A DNA stretch of 64,000 bases from Cardinalis cardinalis (GCA_014549065.1 JACDOX010000018.1:6742151-6806150); one strand, 5' to 3'. Positions 1 through 13,483 are shown, counted from the first letter of the stretch. Numbers and translations: made by a program. Notes: generated by a model from the sequence alone, not told the origin.

Positions 1-3000
1 AGGAGGAAAATAACAATCTGTAAAAGAAAGAATGGTGTCAGGGATATTAATAGCCGAGTGGACTGTGACAGGTGTAGCTATGCTCAGTCTCTGGGAGACA
101 TTTATGTATANAGCTGGATACTCTGGAAGAAAAGGTGGGGGAACTAGCTGTACAATGAGATTTGCAGAAACTCAAGACAAAACTTGATGATTTTCTTCAA
201 AATTCGACTGCTGGGCAAGTCGGGGCAAGTTAAACATTGGAAATAGGTTTAATATGTAGCAGATATAAATCTATTTCTTATTTGTATGAGTTATGAATTT
301 GCCTTTGAACAGTTTTGGGTTGAGCTTTTGGGAATTTTAGATATGATTCTTCCTTACACTGTGTCTTTGAAATATGCCTGAATATATCTAAACTCATCTT
401 TGCCTGTGTACAACAGTGAGAAATGGCATCGCTATGAATGTTCTAACCTTATAGTCGTAGTTTTGAACTGACTCTAGATCAATATAAATACTACCAGAAG
501 CAGTTATGAGAAATTAACATATTNTGAGCCCCACCATTTTCTTGATCCAGTTTCTTGGTCCCTGCCCCATCTGCCAATATTCCCAAGCAGTCACAGTTCT
601 CATTTTCAGAGAGANCTACCTGACCTGTCCAATGAAACAAAATATGTTGGTGGAGTCACAAAGATGCATAAGATTTTTGGATGCTGTCCCTCTGCCTCTG
701 CTTTCGGACAAATTTTCTTCACACAGAATTTCCCAAATTTTTTGTGCTGAAAGGTACATTTGGTCTGAAGTCACTGCTGGGAAATGGCTACATATTTTAT
801 GCTGTGTGCAGCAACCATAGGTCATGACAGTAAGAAGAATTTAGATTAGAAATAACCACTTTTGAAGGGTGTATGTATTATTAATTTATTATTAANATAT
901 ACAGACAGCATATAGGATTTGCAAATGAGCATCTGGGAACATTTAAGGTTTGTTTAATTAAAAGTCCTTGCTGCCTCTAGGCAAAAGTTGGCTTAATACA
1001 AAAAAACTTTAAGTGAGGATGGGACTGGAGGAAATACTTTTAGGGGTGCATGATAATAAGGTCAAATTTTTATTTCTTGAAGTTAGTGCAGTTGATTAAT
1101 TTTTTTTGTTCAACAAGAAGCATTTTAAGAATTTTAAGTCTTGACTACCTAGGTTTATACAACAGGGGAACAAACTCTGGTACTCATCCCTGTGAAAACA
1201 ATTCCACNGCCTAAACATTAATGTTTCATGTTTAGTGCTGTTTTAACTTCTTCAGAGTGNTTGAGGTACCTGTGTGTAGCTTGAAAGTATTAACCAGGAT
1301 TTGCAGGAAAGCTGCCCCTCCCTGTCGCAGCAATTGGAGACATGTCAGGGTGTTCAAACAGCATCACCCACTTTGGCTTGACAGCTGCATCCTAGGTTTC
1401 TCCTCCTTTCCTCCCAAATCCAGTCAAAGATCAGTCTTTCAAGAAGTAGAAATACTTCTGGTGTCTTCCCTTTCTTTTCAAGATTTTTGTGATGAAGATA
1501 CTCACTGATGGTTTCGGAGAAAGAAGTTTTCTGATTAGGATACTCAGACACATCTTCAAGAGTCTCTTAATCACCCAGCAGTCCTGGAGAGAAGAACGCA
1601 GGATTTGGCATGTGAAGCTGTTTCTTTTTTTCCTCAGAAGATAATTCAGGATTCTCCAAGAAAGGAGGAAAAGGAAACCTGTGTACAATTGGNTAGAGTG
1701 CTCTACTGGGGTTACAGAGACTTGGCTGTTGGTTTCCACATTTCTTTTTTTTGGCCAGTGACTGTTTACAGAGTGAGTGAAGAACAAATAAAGAGGAAAT
1801 GTTATACTAAGTGCTATTAAAGTGCAAAAGCAGTGTGAAATGCATTCAAGGACTACTTATGTAGACAAATGATACCACTTGAGTTTTATCTCATTAAAAG
1901 ATAGTTAGAAGTTTGTTAAAAGAATATCTCTTAATTCAGGCTATGCAATTACTAATGAAAACTGAGCTAAATTTGGCTAAAATAGTTGAAACTTAATTGA
2001 CAATTCAGACATACTTCTTCAGCTAGGATTAAGACTGAACACGAAGTGTTTGCAATTAAACAGAAATTGATAAAAGAGGAAGAAATCTCCCAGTGTCCAT
2101 TGAAGTCTGCATGTAAATATAGTAGGAAACTACATGCCTGCTGTAATTCAGTGTCTTCCTTGGAGTTATATGAAGAAACAAGTTGTGTAAACTATTGATA
2201 CAAAACATCCTCAATTTATATTAATGATAAAACCAGCTTTTAGTAAAAACAGTACTATTTATCTGAGAAATATTTTAAACTGTTAGTGCTAAGTCCAATA
2301 TAATTTCAGTATAATTTCTGTTCACAAAGATTTGTGGTCTTCATATAATAATACTTCTCCTAGAAATTCCACTGACAGGCGTAATTAAATTATTGACTAA
2401 TTGCCAGAATTGAATGACCACTAAGTGCAGCCAACTCATTTTACAATCTTAGAGGATGCAGCAATTTTCAGAGCTCTTACCTGCATTTTGCCTCAGAGTT
2501 AGATGNTTACCTGGGCAAAGCCAGTTGCAGGAAACAAATTGTTAAATTTCTTCTTGCAGATAGCAGAGACACTGGTTTAAGGGGAAGAAGAGGATAGATT
2601 AGAAACAAGACCTACCTAAGGAAAATTGAACTCCCACTGCATCAGCTAGCAATATGTGTATGTGTCCTGATAGTAACATGCCACTTGAGTGTAGTGGTGC
2701 AATCCCACTATGTGGCTGAAGGATTAGGGAAAGTAATGCCCTGAGTGAAACTTTGACTCTTCTTATTTTGGATAAGAGTATCTGCACTTGCATTCAACAA
2801 GAAAAATTCATCAAGTAGCATGATCTCCTTGAAGCATCCAGAATGAAAATTTGTGAAAGGTTAAGCACAGAAATGAAGACACGGTGTTTCCTCTAGTTAC
2901 AACCACATCAGTAAACTCAGCAGAGCCAGGACTCTGGCTTTGAGCACTGTAACAAATTCATCCTTAACAATTCTCCACAGAGTTTCATAACACACTTTGT

Positions 3001-4866
3001 AAGAGAGCTCTTGGCTGTACCAGCAGGTTTCCAGAGTGTCCATGCTCCCTTCAAAGATACTCTGATCAGGACATGTTTTTAATATGTGCCTAGACAAGAC
3101 CACCTGTACGAAATGTGAAACTGCTGAGACACAAGCTCTGCTTGGCCCTTATTTCAAGTTTAGAGACCTTGCCCTTTTTATTTAGTAGAACAGTTGCTAT
3201 ATGTTGACCCAGGAATTGCTGAACCTGTTTCCTGTGATTTCACATTCCTACATTTTAGCAATGGCAGGAATAGATAACACTAGGTTTTCCATGGCATGTA
3301 CAGCTTTTATCTTATTTTGTTACCTACAGTTCCATAAATTTTTGCTGTTTTTTAGTATCACAGATGTTTTGGTGCGTGTAGCTGCACATATCAAAAGAAT
3401 TCACCGCTTTGCTTTCAGCACCAAGCTAGAGTTAATAACATTTTGATTGCTGTTTCTGGTAACTGTGGAATTGTTTGTAGAATCATCGAATTTCAAAGGA
3501 CATTACTTCCAGAAGTGCACTCAATAATTTAAAAAAGTCTCCAAAGTGTTTATTAAAGATTTCAAAATGTGGGATATGCACATAAGATTCAGACCAATTT
3601 TATTAAATATGTCAATAAATTAAGGAACATTGTATTGTGAGGTCTAAATACATATATGGTCAGGCAAAGCTGATCTTTATCCTTTTTGTAGGGATTCTGG
3701 TATAATATGACATTCAGCTGCTTAAGAACATTACACTTTATTTTTCCTTTTACTATTGCCTACCTATTTATGCCTCTGGAAATTGGAAAATCAAGTTATG
3801 ATTACTCTTTTGAAAGCTTTCACCAGTCAGATTTGCAGCTTGTATTTCTCTCTCTGCTTTTTTCTCACACTGGTCTTCACTCTCACTGCTCTGTGTGACT
3901 TCTGGCTGATCCTTTTTGCCTCTTTGCCAAGTGATGTGCCTCTTACAGGTAGATTTAAACAGTTTTTATCAGTAAGTGAGAGCTGATAAACCAGCTATTG
4001 CTCTGCTTCCTAACATTTGATACGTGTCACAGACCTACAGGTACTTCTGCAATAAGATCACTGAATAATCTGAAATAATGCCCTGCAAGCAGGAGCTGTG
4101 GTACCGCTTCTTATGCCTGAAATCAAACCAAATAGAAGAAGATCACTTTCATATTTATTTGGGAAATTCTTTGTGAGGCTGTACATAATATTTTATCTAA
4201 AGTATGGTCTGCAGCATAGGTAGTAAAATGGAGATTGCAGATGTAGCTCCTATTTAGTTCTGTGATTTGTCTGGGGACTGGAAATTTGACCTACTTGATA
4301 ACATCCACAGTAGTTATTAACATTTTAAACAGCATGTATTGTATGGGCAGCAGAATCAGTGGACAGTTAGATTTCCAAGCTAGTAAGTGGAAAGAAAGCC
4401 CAGAAAGGCAGGGATTTGAATAGAGATAATACATCAGGTAGCCAAGAGTGACAAGGGTCACTGGAAGGACAGGTAGAATAACAAAGGACTAAGAGACATG
4501 GGAACATAATTTGAGGAAATTAAATTGGAGCAGAAACTATAAGCATAAATTAATTGTTAGCAGGCTGGCAGAAGGAAGGGGTTTGTAAGGACAGGAGCTG
4601 AAGGATGAGAATTGTAGTGGGCTGTGTGATACACAGAGGATCAGTAACCAAACAGTAGCTTTGCAGCATCAAATCGTGTGGGAGAAAGACACAAATCTTG
4701 CTGTACAGCTAGGAGTTTAGGGCATAATATTACAGAAGAGCAGATGTAGACACAGAAAGAGCTTAAAAAATTGTTAGAGCATAAGAAAAGATGAAAAAGG
4801 AGCAGCAACTATGATGTAAATCTTCCTGAAGTACTGAAATTCTGGAAATAAATACTTTTTGATGGA
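1..4866. other. Non-coding, no recognised repeat
   Basis: AT-rich unique-looking sequence. Short frames here (the largest about 118 codons, minus strand near 1431-1787) show no domain, no codon-like pattern and no splice-bounded conserved block. No CR1, LTR, SINE or RNA gene is recognised. Single Ns are scattered through it. Confidence 0.6.
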
Positions 4867-5110
4867 CAAAGACTTCTTGATACTGTTTACACATTGACTT
4901 CTCTCACATCCTGTGGCAATGAGTTTCATAATTGGATTACTTGTTAAAACAAGAAGTAGTCCTTATTGTTTGCTTTTTAGCCTTATGCTTTGTAAATTTT
5001 CAAGTGTCCAGTAGGCCTTGCATGAGAAAAATAAAATAAAAAAAAGCCCTTCCTATTTCTCTTTTCTATAAAATTTTTTATTTATAACAGATTCCTACAT
5101 CTTCAGATTT
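4867..5110 (-). mobile_element. Possible very old CR1-like LINE relic
   Basis: The segment from 4908 (cctgtggcaatgagtttcat) through 5030 follows, with many mismatches, the order of blocks seen in the antisense 3' coding part of ancient amniote CR1-type LINEs: a 'gagtttcata' block, a run similar to 'aagtagtccttattgtttg', then 'gcatgagaaaa' and a pyrimidine-rich stretch. Divergence is high and no 3' tail is visible. This rests on recalled block order, so a chance resemblance is possible. Confidence 0.33.
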
Positions 5111-5210
5111 CAATGCAAACCTGTCCAGGTACATTTCTGCATTTCTGTCTTACCGATTATCATTCTGTTTGTCTTTCTGATCACCGATGAAAACCACTAT
5201 ACGTTCAGAG

Positions 5211-8200
5211 GACCATCAACAATATCTGCAGCATCTTTTTTTTTCTTTGGCAACAGATAATTTAATACACCATGCAAATATGGTTAGAATTGTTCTTCAT
5301 GTATGTTCACATACTTTTTATCAGTTGCTAAAATGAAAGGTTAGATTCAGCCCCTTAACAACAGTGTTTCCTTCATTAACTCCTTGGCGTCAGCCTTATT
5401 CTTGGTTACTGTGAATAATTTTAAAATGGTGAATGCCAATCATATTTTCTTGATCTCTGAAGCTTCTCTTGGCTTTAGTTGAAAGCTCTTGTTTCCCCAT
5501 TATTTTTCATCCATTTGTCTCATATTCTATTCTCACTGAGTTTATTAAAATGCCCTACAATAACTTTTTAAATTCTAATTAAAACAAAAGCTGTTTAAAA
5601 AGAAAACAACTTCACCATGGTTACTATGTGTCTACTGACTTTGTGTTACACTCTCTTTGTGTTGGCCAGAAATCAGTATAATGGGGCACTTCAGAAATTG
5701 TCATTATTTTTATCATCAGCTGTTGTCTTCTGATACTGAGGCTGATTTGAATGATAGCTCACTACTAATTTAATTCCTAGAGAAACTGAGTGATGAATCC
5801 TGTTNGTGGTGAATTTTTTACTGTTCTTTTTTCTGAGTCCTTCCAAAATATCTTCGATATTTGAATAGAGCAAGATATTCCAGCTGAGCAAGTTTTTCTC
5901 AGCTTTCCCCTTTAGGTTAAAATTAGAAGCTTCCTAAGCTTTTTTGCAGTCAAAACTGATGCAAAAAGGCAATTTATTTTTTTCCTTTGACCTTATTATC
6001 AGTGAGGATACTTTTTACACCTTGCTTATCTGTCAGCCCCACTGTATCTTCNCCAGGTTCCCTGCTGATGTTGAGTCCAGGATGAACATCTGGTACTTGA
6101 TATGGAAAGATATCAGAAGCTGAAACAGGGTTGTAGACAGACAAGAGACACAGTTGCAATAAAATTTAAGAGGAGTAATTATTTTGGAATGTTGTCGATT
6201 ACTGCTATGTAGGAATTGCTAAAGCAAGAAAAATGTTTTGGTAAACAAGAAAAAAATAAGGTAAGAAAGAAAGGAGCTGGCAGGGTCCTCTAAAACAAAT
6301 GACGCAAGACTAAAAAATTTATGGAGAAAAGATGGATGTGAGGATTTTAATAATATATACATTTCATTATTCAAAAAAAAAAAAAAAAACAACATCATTC
6401 TTTCCAAAGTGTTCACTTTCCTAACTCAGAGTACTGGATGGACCATGGTAATCGGAGAGAAGACTTTTGATGTTTTAGCAGCTCATCTAATTGCCAGGTT
6501 CATGACACTCAAAATGAACAACTGATATCTCCCCTAGGGCTATTTCAGATGACAGTCATGTCAGACCCATGCACAGATGTTTGACCCTATTAGATAGTAT
6601 GAAATCAATGAGATTATTTGGAATTTGACATGCTTGGTAANCAAACCGTATGTCTAGCTTCTAAGGATGGATTTCAAGAGACAAAAGCTCCAGNTATTTT
6701 AGTATAAGAGTTCTTAGTCTTCTAGGTATCTCAGTTTCTTTTTTTGTAGATTATGGGTNATATTTACTTGTTCTTCAGGAGCTGTCAGTTTCTACTCAGT
6801 TGTTGAGTAATCCCTACAGGAATGTTAAAATTAATCTCAAAAGTCCAAAGGTCTATATCAATGCTGAATAATTTTCTTTTTGGTTCTTCAAGCACCGAGA
6901 CAGAATATGTAGTTTGGAAGTTCCCAGGCTTACGTGGGGTTGCTGTCCAGAGCATTTTATAATTGCCTGACTTTTCTTGCCCATTGCATTTCCCTTGAAG
7001 TGTGAATATCAGCAAAGATTGTAAAGAGCTCATGAAAGTACAGAATGGTGGATCCCAATGTCAAACAGTAGAAGGTGAGTATTTGCTGAACATGTAAAAA
7101 GAGTGGTGGAGTGGGGAGGAATCTGGCTGGCAGTTTTAGCTAGGAGTAATCCAGAGCCATATATAGATAGGNTGATGTAAATGCACTCTTCATACCTGAG
7201 CTTTCTGAGCTGCTTTCAATGTACCCTGTCTTGCTTTGCCATCCTTCTTTGCTANTTATAAATGTTGTTACCCAGGGAAGCCTTTTTTCTGTAGAATTAT
7301 ATTGACAAAAAGATGTGATTTTTTTTTCCTAAGCCTTGGGTGTAGAGCAGCCCTACATGCCCACTGAAAGAGGTGGCCTTATTTTGGTAGGGTAAACAGT
7401 GTTCTAGCCTCAAATCCTTAAGATGCTTTGGAACAAAAGAAAAATGCATATTTTCCTTATAAATTATTAATTATTCTTAGGTCTGTGACCTTTGTTTATG
7501 TTTTTCATCGTGTCCCTGCTATGTCCACCCTTTTCCTTAAGCAAGACTATGGAACAAGTGCCAACTCTTAGAACTGTGAATTTGTACCCAGACAAACTTA
7601 CAACTAGGCTGTTAAATTCAGACACAAGATAAACTACAAATGATCCATAGAGAATAAAGGTTAAATATTAAATCAAAATCAATAAATCACTTATTCTGTC
7701 TATATTAGTTTTTAATTGCTGGACATATTTAATGGAGGTAGTCTAGTCTGAGTTTTTAGGCTGATTTTAGGCTCGGAACCTCTTTTTCTGCATTTCAGAA
7801 ACGAGATTTGGATAAAAGGTAAACTTAATANAAGCAACATTTTTGTTTTCTGTATTATACATTTATCATTAAATATTAAGGAGTCTAGAAATATTCTGAT
7901 CCTAAAGAAAAATCAATCCTTTTTTATACATGGAACTGATGATCCTTTTAAATAAAATATTATGGTAACTATGCATCTATACCTTCTGAGGTCCTGTTTT
8001 TGTCAGTAATTTTATTTGAGTTTTCACTCTATATCCATAGATCAAATTCCTGGAAGTACTGTCTTCTGTTATTAAAAATAAAAGAAATTTGTTAATGTTT
8101 GCAGAATGGTGGTGCAGATTCAGTGACTTGTTTTTCTCTTACTGTTTCCTTTGTTAATATAAGAGTTTACTTCTGGAGAGTACTTATTGTTGTGCTGAAA

Positions 8201-8567
8201 ACTGAAGTTGACTGGCTTTTTGCATCTCATTCCTCTGATACTATTTTAGAGGAATTTTTTTTGGTTCCATAGATGTCCATTAGCGCCTCTCATGCCAAGT
8301 GTTGATTTCCAATTATTTTCAGCATATTTATGTTAACTATCACAACATGAATCTTTGAATACTTTCCTCATCCCATTCTTTTCTTCATAACATTGTTATT
8401 TAAACCAGAAGGGGCTTAAATCATTCTTCAAAATTTCTATGTCATCAGATGCTTTGTCCAAGAATATGTGTTGCAGACATCTTTTTATGAAAAATCCTTT
8501 CTTAGAATTTTTCCTTCTGAGAAACTGAAGCCTCAGAAACAAAATGTAAACAATGATTATCTGCTGC
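5211..8567. other. Non-coding, no recognised repeat
   Basis: AT-rich unique-looking sequence without a supportable gene. It contains an A17 homopolymer at 6373-6389 and several pyrimidine runs. Frames in this stretch stay under about 85 codons and look like chance. Confidence 0.6.
6373..6389. repeat. Poly(A) tract, A17
   Basis: Uninterrupted run of 17 A. No retroposon body with a recognisable sequence is seen upstream, so it is recorded as a simple homopolymer and not as the tail of a named element. Confidence 0.9.
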
Positions 8568-8856
8568 TGTGGAATGCAACAGGTGGATCCATGATTGGTC
8601 TCCTGTAGATGTTCTGATTTAGTGACCAGTCACGGCAGAGCTGGCTCTCGCTCTCTGTCNGAGCCAGCTACTTTTGTTATCATTCTTTTCTATTCTATTC
8701 TTAGCTAGCCTTCTGAGAGGAAACCTTTCCTTCTATTCTTTTTAGTTAGTTATAATGTAATTTATATATCATAAAATAATAAATCAAGCCTTCTGAACAC
8801 AGAGTCAACATTCTCGTCTCTCCCCTCACCTGAAAACCCCAGTGNCCACTGTCACA
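8568..8856 (+). mobile_element. Solo LTR of a passerine endogenous retrovirus (ERVK-like)
   Basis: About 289 bp opening TGTGGAATGCAACAGG and closing GTCACA, the TG...CA ends of a retroviral LTR. Internal blocks that I recognise from a common songbird LTR family are the 'gagctggctctcgctctctg' region, the 'gttatcattcttttctattc' region, and 'aataataaatcaagccttct', which supplies the AATAAA polyadenylation signal before 'ctcgtctctcccctcacctg'. No internal viral genes lie on either side, so it is a solo LTR left by recombination. Nine-base arms at 8639-8647 and 8661-8669 (AGCTGGCTC/GAGCCAGCT) can pair. No target-site duplication is visible: tgctgc lies before it and aatatg after. The class (ERVK) is from recall and less certain than LTR identity. 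Confidence 0.85.
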
Positions 8857-9569
8857 AATATGGACCTGAATATGGAGCTCTGCACATGGAAAACCTGGTA
8901 GCATTCTAATCACTTTAAGACCATATGTCAATTTGAGAACTTAGTCCCAGTCCCCATGCTGCCACTTGTACAGGGATATGGATAGATGTGGACATGGATA
9001 GATAGAGATGGAAAGCTGCTGAAATGCTGGTGTTAGCAGAACTGCGGCAGTACCTTTAGCGGCAAAGCACACAAATTGTGCCTCAGACACCTCCTCTTGC
9101 TTGCTTTACAACTTGAACTAACTCGTATGATGGTTTCATGACTTTGTTAATCCCAAGCTGTAACGTCATTCAAACCCTCATACTCATAANGAGCTAATTT
9201 TAAAGCTAGCAAGCATTGTTGCTTTTGCAGAGAGAAGACCACTTTATGGATGCAGCAAAGCCATGTGCTGTGCTGTCATTTTCTCGACCCTGAAGCAGAT
9301 GAAGATGACTCTCCCAGTGCTAGATTCAGCCTTCCTTCACTTCAGCTTCCAATAAATTTGTNTGGAAGAAACTTTTGCTACTTGCTCAATTTCTAGAGTA
9401 TTTCAGTCATCAACAGGTCATTGATTTCAAAGATGAATAAGCATGTTAGGTACTTAGGGGAATCTGAACATTAACAGAGGGTAGAATTTGCATTGAAGGT
9501 TTATTATGCTGCTTTTGGTAGCCTGATACTGTCTTCTCCTTTCTGGTAATAGGAGGTCTTCAGCCAGTT
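8857..9569. other. Non-coding, no recognised repeat
   Basis: Unique-looking sequence between the solo LTR and a CR1 tail. A short run of imperfect 'gatagat/gatggaa' repeats lies near 8980-9012. Nothing gene-like is seen. Confidence 0.55.
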
Positions 9570-9680
9570 CATAGAATCATAGAATCATTAAGGTTGGAAA
9601 AGATCATCAAATGCAACCAGTAACTTAATAATTTCAGGTCTGCCACTGAATAATGTCCCTAGGTTATTTCATTCAACTTA
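9570..9680 (-). mobile_element. CR1 LINE, 3' terminal fragment
   Basis: Two tandem copies of catagaat (9570-9585) are the reverse complement of the 8-bp ATTCTATG repeat that ends bird CR1 elements. They are followed by 'aaggttggaaaagatcatc' and 'atgtccctaggt', antisense of the CR1 3' untranslated region. The element therefore reads on the minus strand with its 3' end at 9570, and is severely 5'-truncated, which is usual for CR1. The inner boundary near 9680 is approximate. Confidence 0.85.
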
Positions 9681-12600
9681 GCATGTAGGCTGCTACCAGT
9701 GAAAGAGCTGAGGATAATATCCCTGAGGATCAGATGTTACCATCTATCAATTCATGCAGCTTCTGGATTTTAAATTCACACTTTGTCTTCTCTGTTTTCA
9801 TCTGACTCCAAAAATGCATCATATGATTTTAAGGANGTCTGTGCTGCTGTAACAAATTAAAGCAAACAAATTACTTCCTAGCCTAAGGTGACAATTGAGA
9901 GAGCTTAGAGGACCAAATGAGTGATGAAGTTCTCATGATTTACCCTCAAAAAATTTGCAAACTGAGTTTTTTGTCCCAGAGAAGTCTATGAAAATGGCTT
10001 CTTTACAGTGAAATAGCCTCATTTGTCATGCTGAGTTACTTGACCTTTGGCCAAAATCACACCATGTAAAATTTTAATAGGTATCAAAATACTTGAGACA
10101 ATTTGTAAAGTTGTCTTTCACTGTGGGAAATTAAGGAATTTATTTTGGTTTTGTTTCAGTCAGCCCAGCAGTAAGTTAAATATAGTGTGGTTACTACTAC
10201 AAAATAAAGTTGATAGAAATATTTCAGAAGTTTTCGTTTTGCTGCTCCTTTCTTTCTTGTTTTTCAGTCACCTATAGAATTGACCTTTTTTAATTGAAAT
10301 TTTGTTGGGGAGGTTCTGAAAATCAAAGATCTTTTTGATCCTTTCATNTTAATGTTAACCAGTGTGATAGAAAACCAGATGTGATTGCCAAGCTAATTGT
10401 TCCTAGGCAAATAAATTTCATTTACAAAAACCTTTTCAAAATCTAATCTGATTTAAAGACTTGTTCTGGAAATGTTTCCTTTTTGTTTAACATAAAGAAT
10501 TTTGGTTTTAAGTAGTTAATCTATTATTTATTAATCTATTATATTATTAATGGCCAGTAGATTAAAAAAAACCCTAGAAAGATAGTACACTCCCAAGTGC
10601 TTATTAAATTTACTAAAGTTTAATACTTTCACGGTATACAACACAGGATTACAGTCTCTAGAACTGTCACTGATAATTCTGATGATATTTGATTTGCAGA
10701 TTTAAGATTTATGGTGCTTTTCTCTCAAGTCCAGTCATGCCCAGTGTTTATCTTCAGTGCATCCCTTTTGTTATCAGGCACAATAAGGACCTGATACTGT
10801 GTGAAGCCTTCTGGGTCATATTGTCAAAAATAAAAGGAAAATTCTGTAATCATAATCAGATATCTAATTCAGCCATAATTATGATGCTACAAACAATTGT
10901 TGTGCATCTCACCTATGCAAAATATTGTTCAATGGTAGCATTTTTTTGTACGAATTTTAAATGCAAGGCACAATAGGAGTAAATTATGGTTGTCATGGTA
11001 TTGGCCAAATTTTTCCTCNTAGGATTCAACTGAATAACTCTGACCTTGACTCTTAGAGATTAACAAAANACATCTGTTATACTACCTGATCAATGTTATA
11101 AGTCATAAGTACAGACTGTACCCACAGATAAAATGGTATAATTGGGATTTTGCCAGCCTCATTAGTGTCATTGATTAGTGTGCATTATTCTGTTTAATTT
11201 CCACTTCTTCAGAAGTTAAGTCTTATGCTAATTTTCCTGTTGCTGTGTTTTTNATATAAATACAGTTCTGTGGTTTGTGCTGTTGTTTTTTCTTCTGAGA
11301 ATACTTATTTGAAATATGTTTAGGCTTAGATTTGTCATGATAAGATGTCTTTTGAAATTGTGTAAAGGAAAGTAAATGGGTAATAATTTACTAACGTGAA
11401 ATCTGAGACAACATATAAAAAGTAGCTGCTATAAAGGACGGTGCAGCTGAGCAAGCCTGAAAATGTACAGGTGACTTAAACAGCATGAACCACACAATGG
11501 TTTTGCTGAAAGACTGGAAGGCTGCCACAGCCACATATAGATGCACCCCAGTTCTAGCTGGAGAAGGTCAGAGACAAAAAAAACCTTGAGCTTTGGATTT
11601 ATGCATACGCAGATGACAGTTGTCTCCTAAAGGAGATATTACAAAAGAGGGGACAAAGTCAAACTGATAAGAGCTTGTCAGTGCGATCCAGGCTCAGCCA
11701 GTCGCTTTCTTTTTGAAACTTGTCTAAGTACCACAAGCATGCAGGCAAAATGTAGTTCTGGCATACTGAGTGGTGAAATAACGGGTGGGCTCAGCAGTAC
11801 AGTGAAAAGTAGTCAGGACACAGAATGACATGGCTGTAGGTTGCACTTGTGTGCCGTGAGAAGTTGAAAGCATCATATCTAAGGATGGAATCATCACACA
11901 GATTAATTTCGTTTCAGATCTTAAAAAAATTAGGCAGCTGGTCTGAGCTAAATGTATAGGTTTTTTTCCAACCAGTGAAAAATGAAATATGAAACTCCAA
12001 GATGTAATTAGTCTCTGATNCTTGACCTTAGTGAAAGGAGCCAAATTGTTGGAGGGAACACAACAAAAAGCAAGCCTCATAGCCTGTAGAAGCTTGCAAA
12101 AGAAATATATGTGCCTGCAAAACCCATTAAAAAAAAAAAAAGGATGCAAATTGTTTGGGGAGCAGCTGAAATTTTCCCAAGAATTTTAAAACCAACCTAA
12201 ATTAAAAGTACTTTTAGCCCACACACACATTTTCTTCACAGACCTGCTCTGCATTGGGCAAAGTGTGATGTGGTCAAGAGAATTTTCTTTAGCACATATA
12301 AAAGACNCATCCGAATTGAGATTAAAGGTTTTAGAAAAAGTATTTTGGAAGCTGAAAGCAGGAGTTAAGGAGAAAAAGAAACTTATTTACCCTTGTAGTT
12401 ATATAATTTTAAAACATCTAAATTATTTTTTNAAAAAGAAGATTTTTGTGTACCCATAAATAATAAAAAAATTATTAACTTTCTTGAACGTCCCATTGGT
12501 CTGTGTATTAAAAAAAAAGCTGTATTTTTCTTAAGATTAATTTTCTTTGTTGGCAGAAGTATACTTATCATAACCCTTTGTAACTCACAATTTATGAATT

Positions 12601-12934
12601 AATACAGAATTGAATGGTGAGTAGTGAAGATGTAACTTGGTAACTCCTACCTAATACTGGTGAGCATTTCACCATTATACTGACTCTGCCTATTAATCAT
12701 TTACACCAGTAAAAGTACTGCTTTCAGGAGAATCTTCTTACTCATCCAGATACCATCAAAACTGATGCCAAATTTGTGCTTGAAAAAATTCTTGACTGAA
12801 AAGCCATCACACACTAGTTGCCCTGATTTAGTATCCTGGGATGCTTTTTTNGTGCATTTACTCAGCACAGACAGCCTCCAACAAAGTGTGTTTGCCTCTC
12901 TGCATCAGTAGCATTAATTTGGTCTGCTCTGGAG
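9681..12934. other. Non-coding, no recognised repeat
   Basis: Unique-looking AT-rich sequence. It includes an A13 run near 12129-12141. The 141-codon minus frame at 11724-12149 has no recognisable domain and begins in the poly(A) run, which translates as a phenylalanine string, so it is not called as a gene. Confidence 0.55.
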
Positions 12935-12990
12935 GCACTGCGCGACGCCTGCCGAGGACCTTCGGGTCTGGCCGCGGCAGGACGTGAGCA
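12935..12990. other. CpG-dense islet with a TTCG-loop hairpin
   Basis: About eight CpG dinucleotides occur in roughly 56 bp, whereas the surrounding window shows about one per few hundred bases. Within it CCTGCCG (12948-12954) pairs with CGGCAGG (12975-12981), and GACC (12957-12960) pairs with GGTC (12965-12968) around a TTCG loop. The two stems are separated by an asymmetric internal loop of 2 and 6 bases. I do not recognise the source. It could be a fragment of a GC-rich transcript, a small unmethylated regulatory patch, or an inserted piece of foreign sequence. Confidence 0.6.
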
Positions 12991-13415
12991 GATGTGCCCA
13001 TGTGGGAGTGCNCAGCTGCTGTCCTGACATCTCCTCTTTGACTCCTGCTGAGCTGCTAGGACTTGCTATGAATTTTATGAAGATGAATGGAATACAGAGA
13101 GGAGTCATTGGGGAAAGATTTCAATATGACAATATGTGTTCTGAGCAGCTGGATGTCTGCAAGGCTACTAGATGGTCCTGTAAAAGGGAAAGTTTTAGTG
13201 ATGGGTAAAAAGCATTTCCTGAGCATCTAATCTTTGAGTTTGAGTGACATTTTCCTTTTCNGGATCAGATGAAGCTTCAAAGTATTTGTGATTCTATTTC
13301 TAATATATGTTCAATGTTTTAAATTACTTCGTATTTTGTGACATATTGACTGTATAATTACAGGGTTTAATAGTCATTCCATAATAAAGGATAATCATAG
13401 TCATAACAATTGGAC

Positions 13416-13416
<1 letters not shown>
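12991..13416. other. Non-coding, no recognised repeat
   Basis: Transition from the CpG-dense islet to AT-rich sequence. A 74-codon plus frame crosses 12984-13208 but includes an N and shows no family features. Confidence 0.5.

Positions 13417-13483
<67 letters not shown>
13417..13483 (+). repeat. (GATA)16 microsatellite
   Basis: Sixteen perfect GATA units (13417-13480) followed by GAT. The purity and length suggest an active, length-polymorphic tetranucleotide locus. Confidence 0.98.

Noticed and set aside
6373..6389. Poly(A) as the tail of a processed pseudogene
   Set aside because: No upstream body resembling an mRNA and no flanking duplication could be found.
11724..12149. 141-codon minus-strand open frame
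   Set aside because: Begins in a poly(A) run, contains an N codon, and shows no domain or composition typical of coding sequence.
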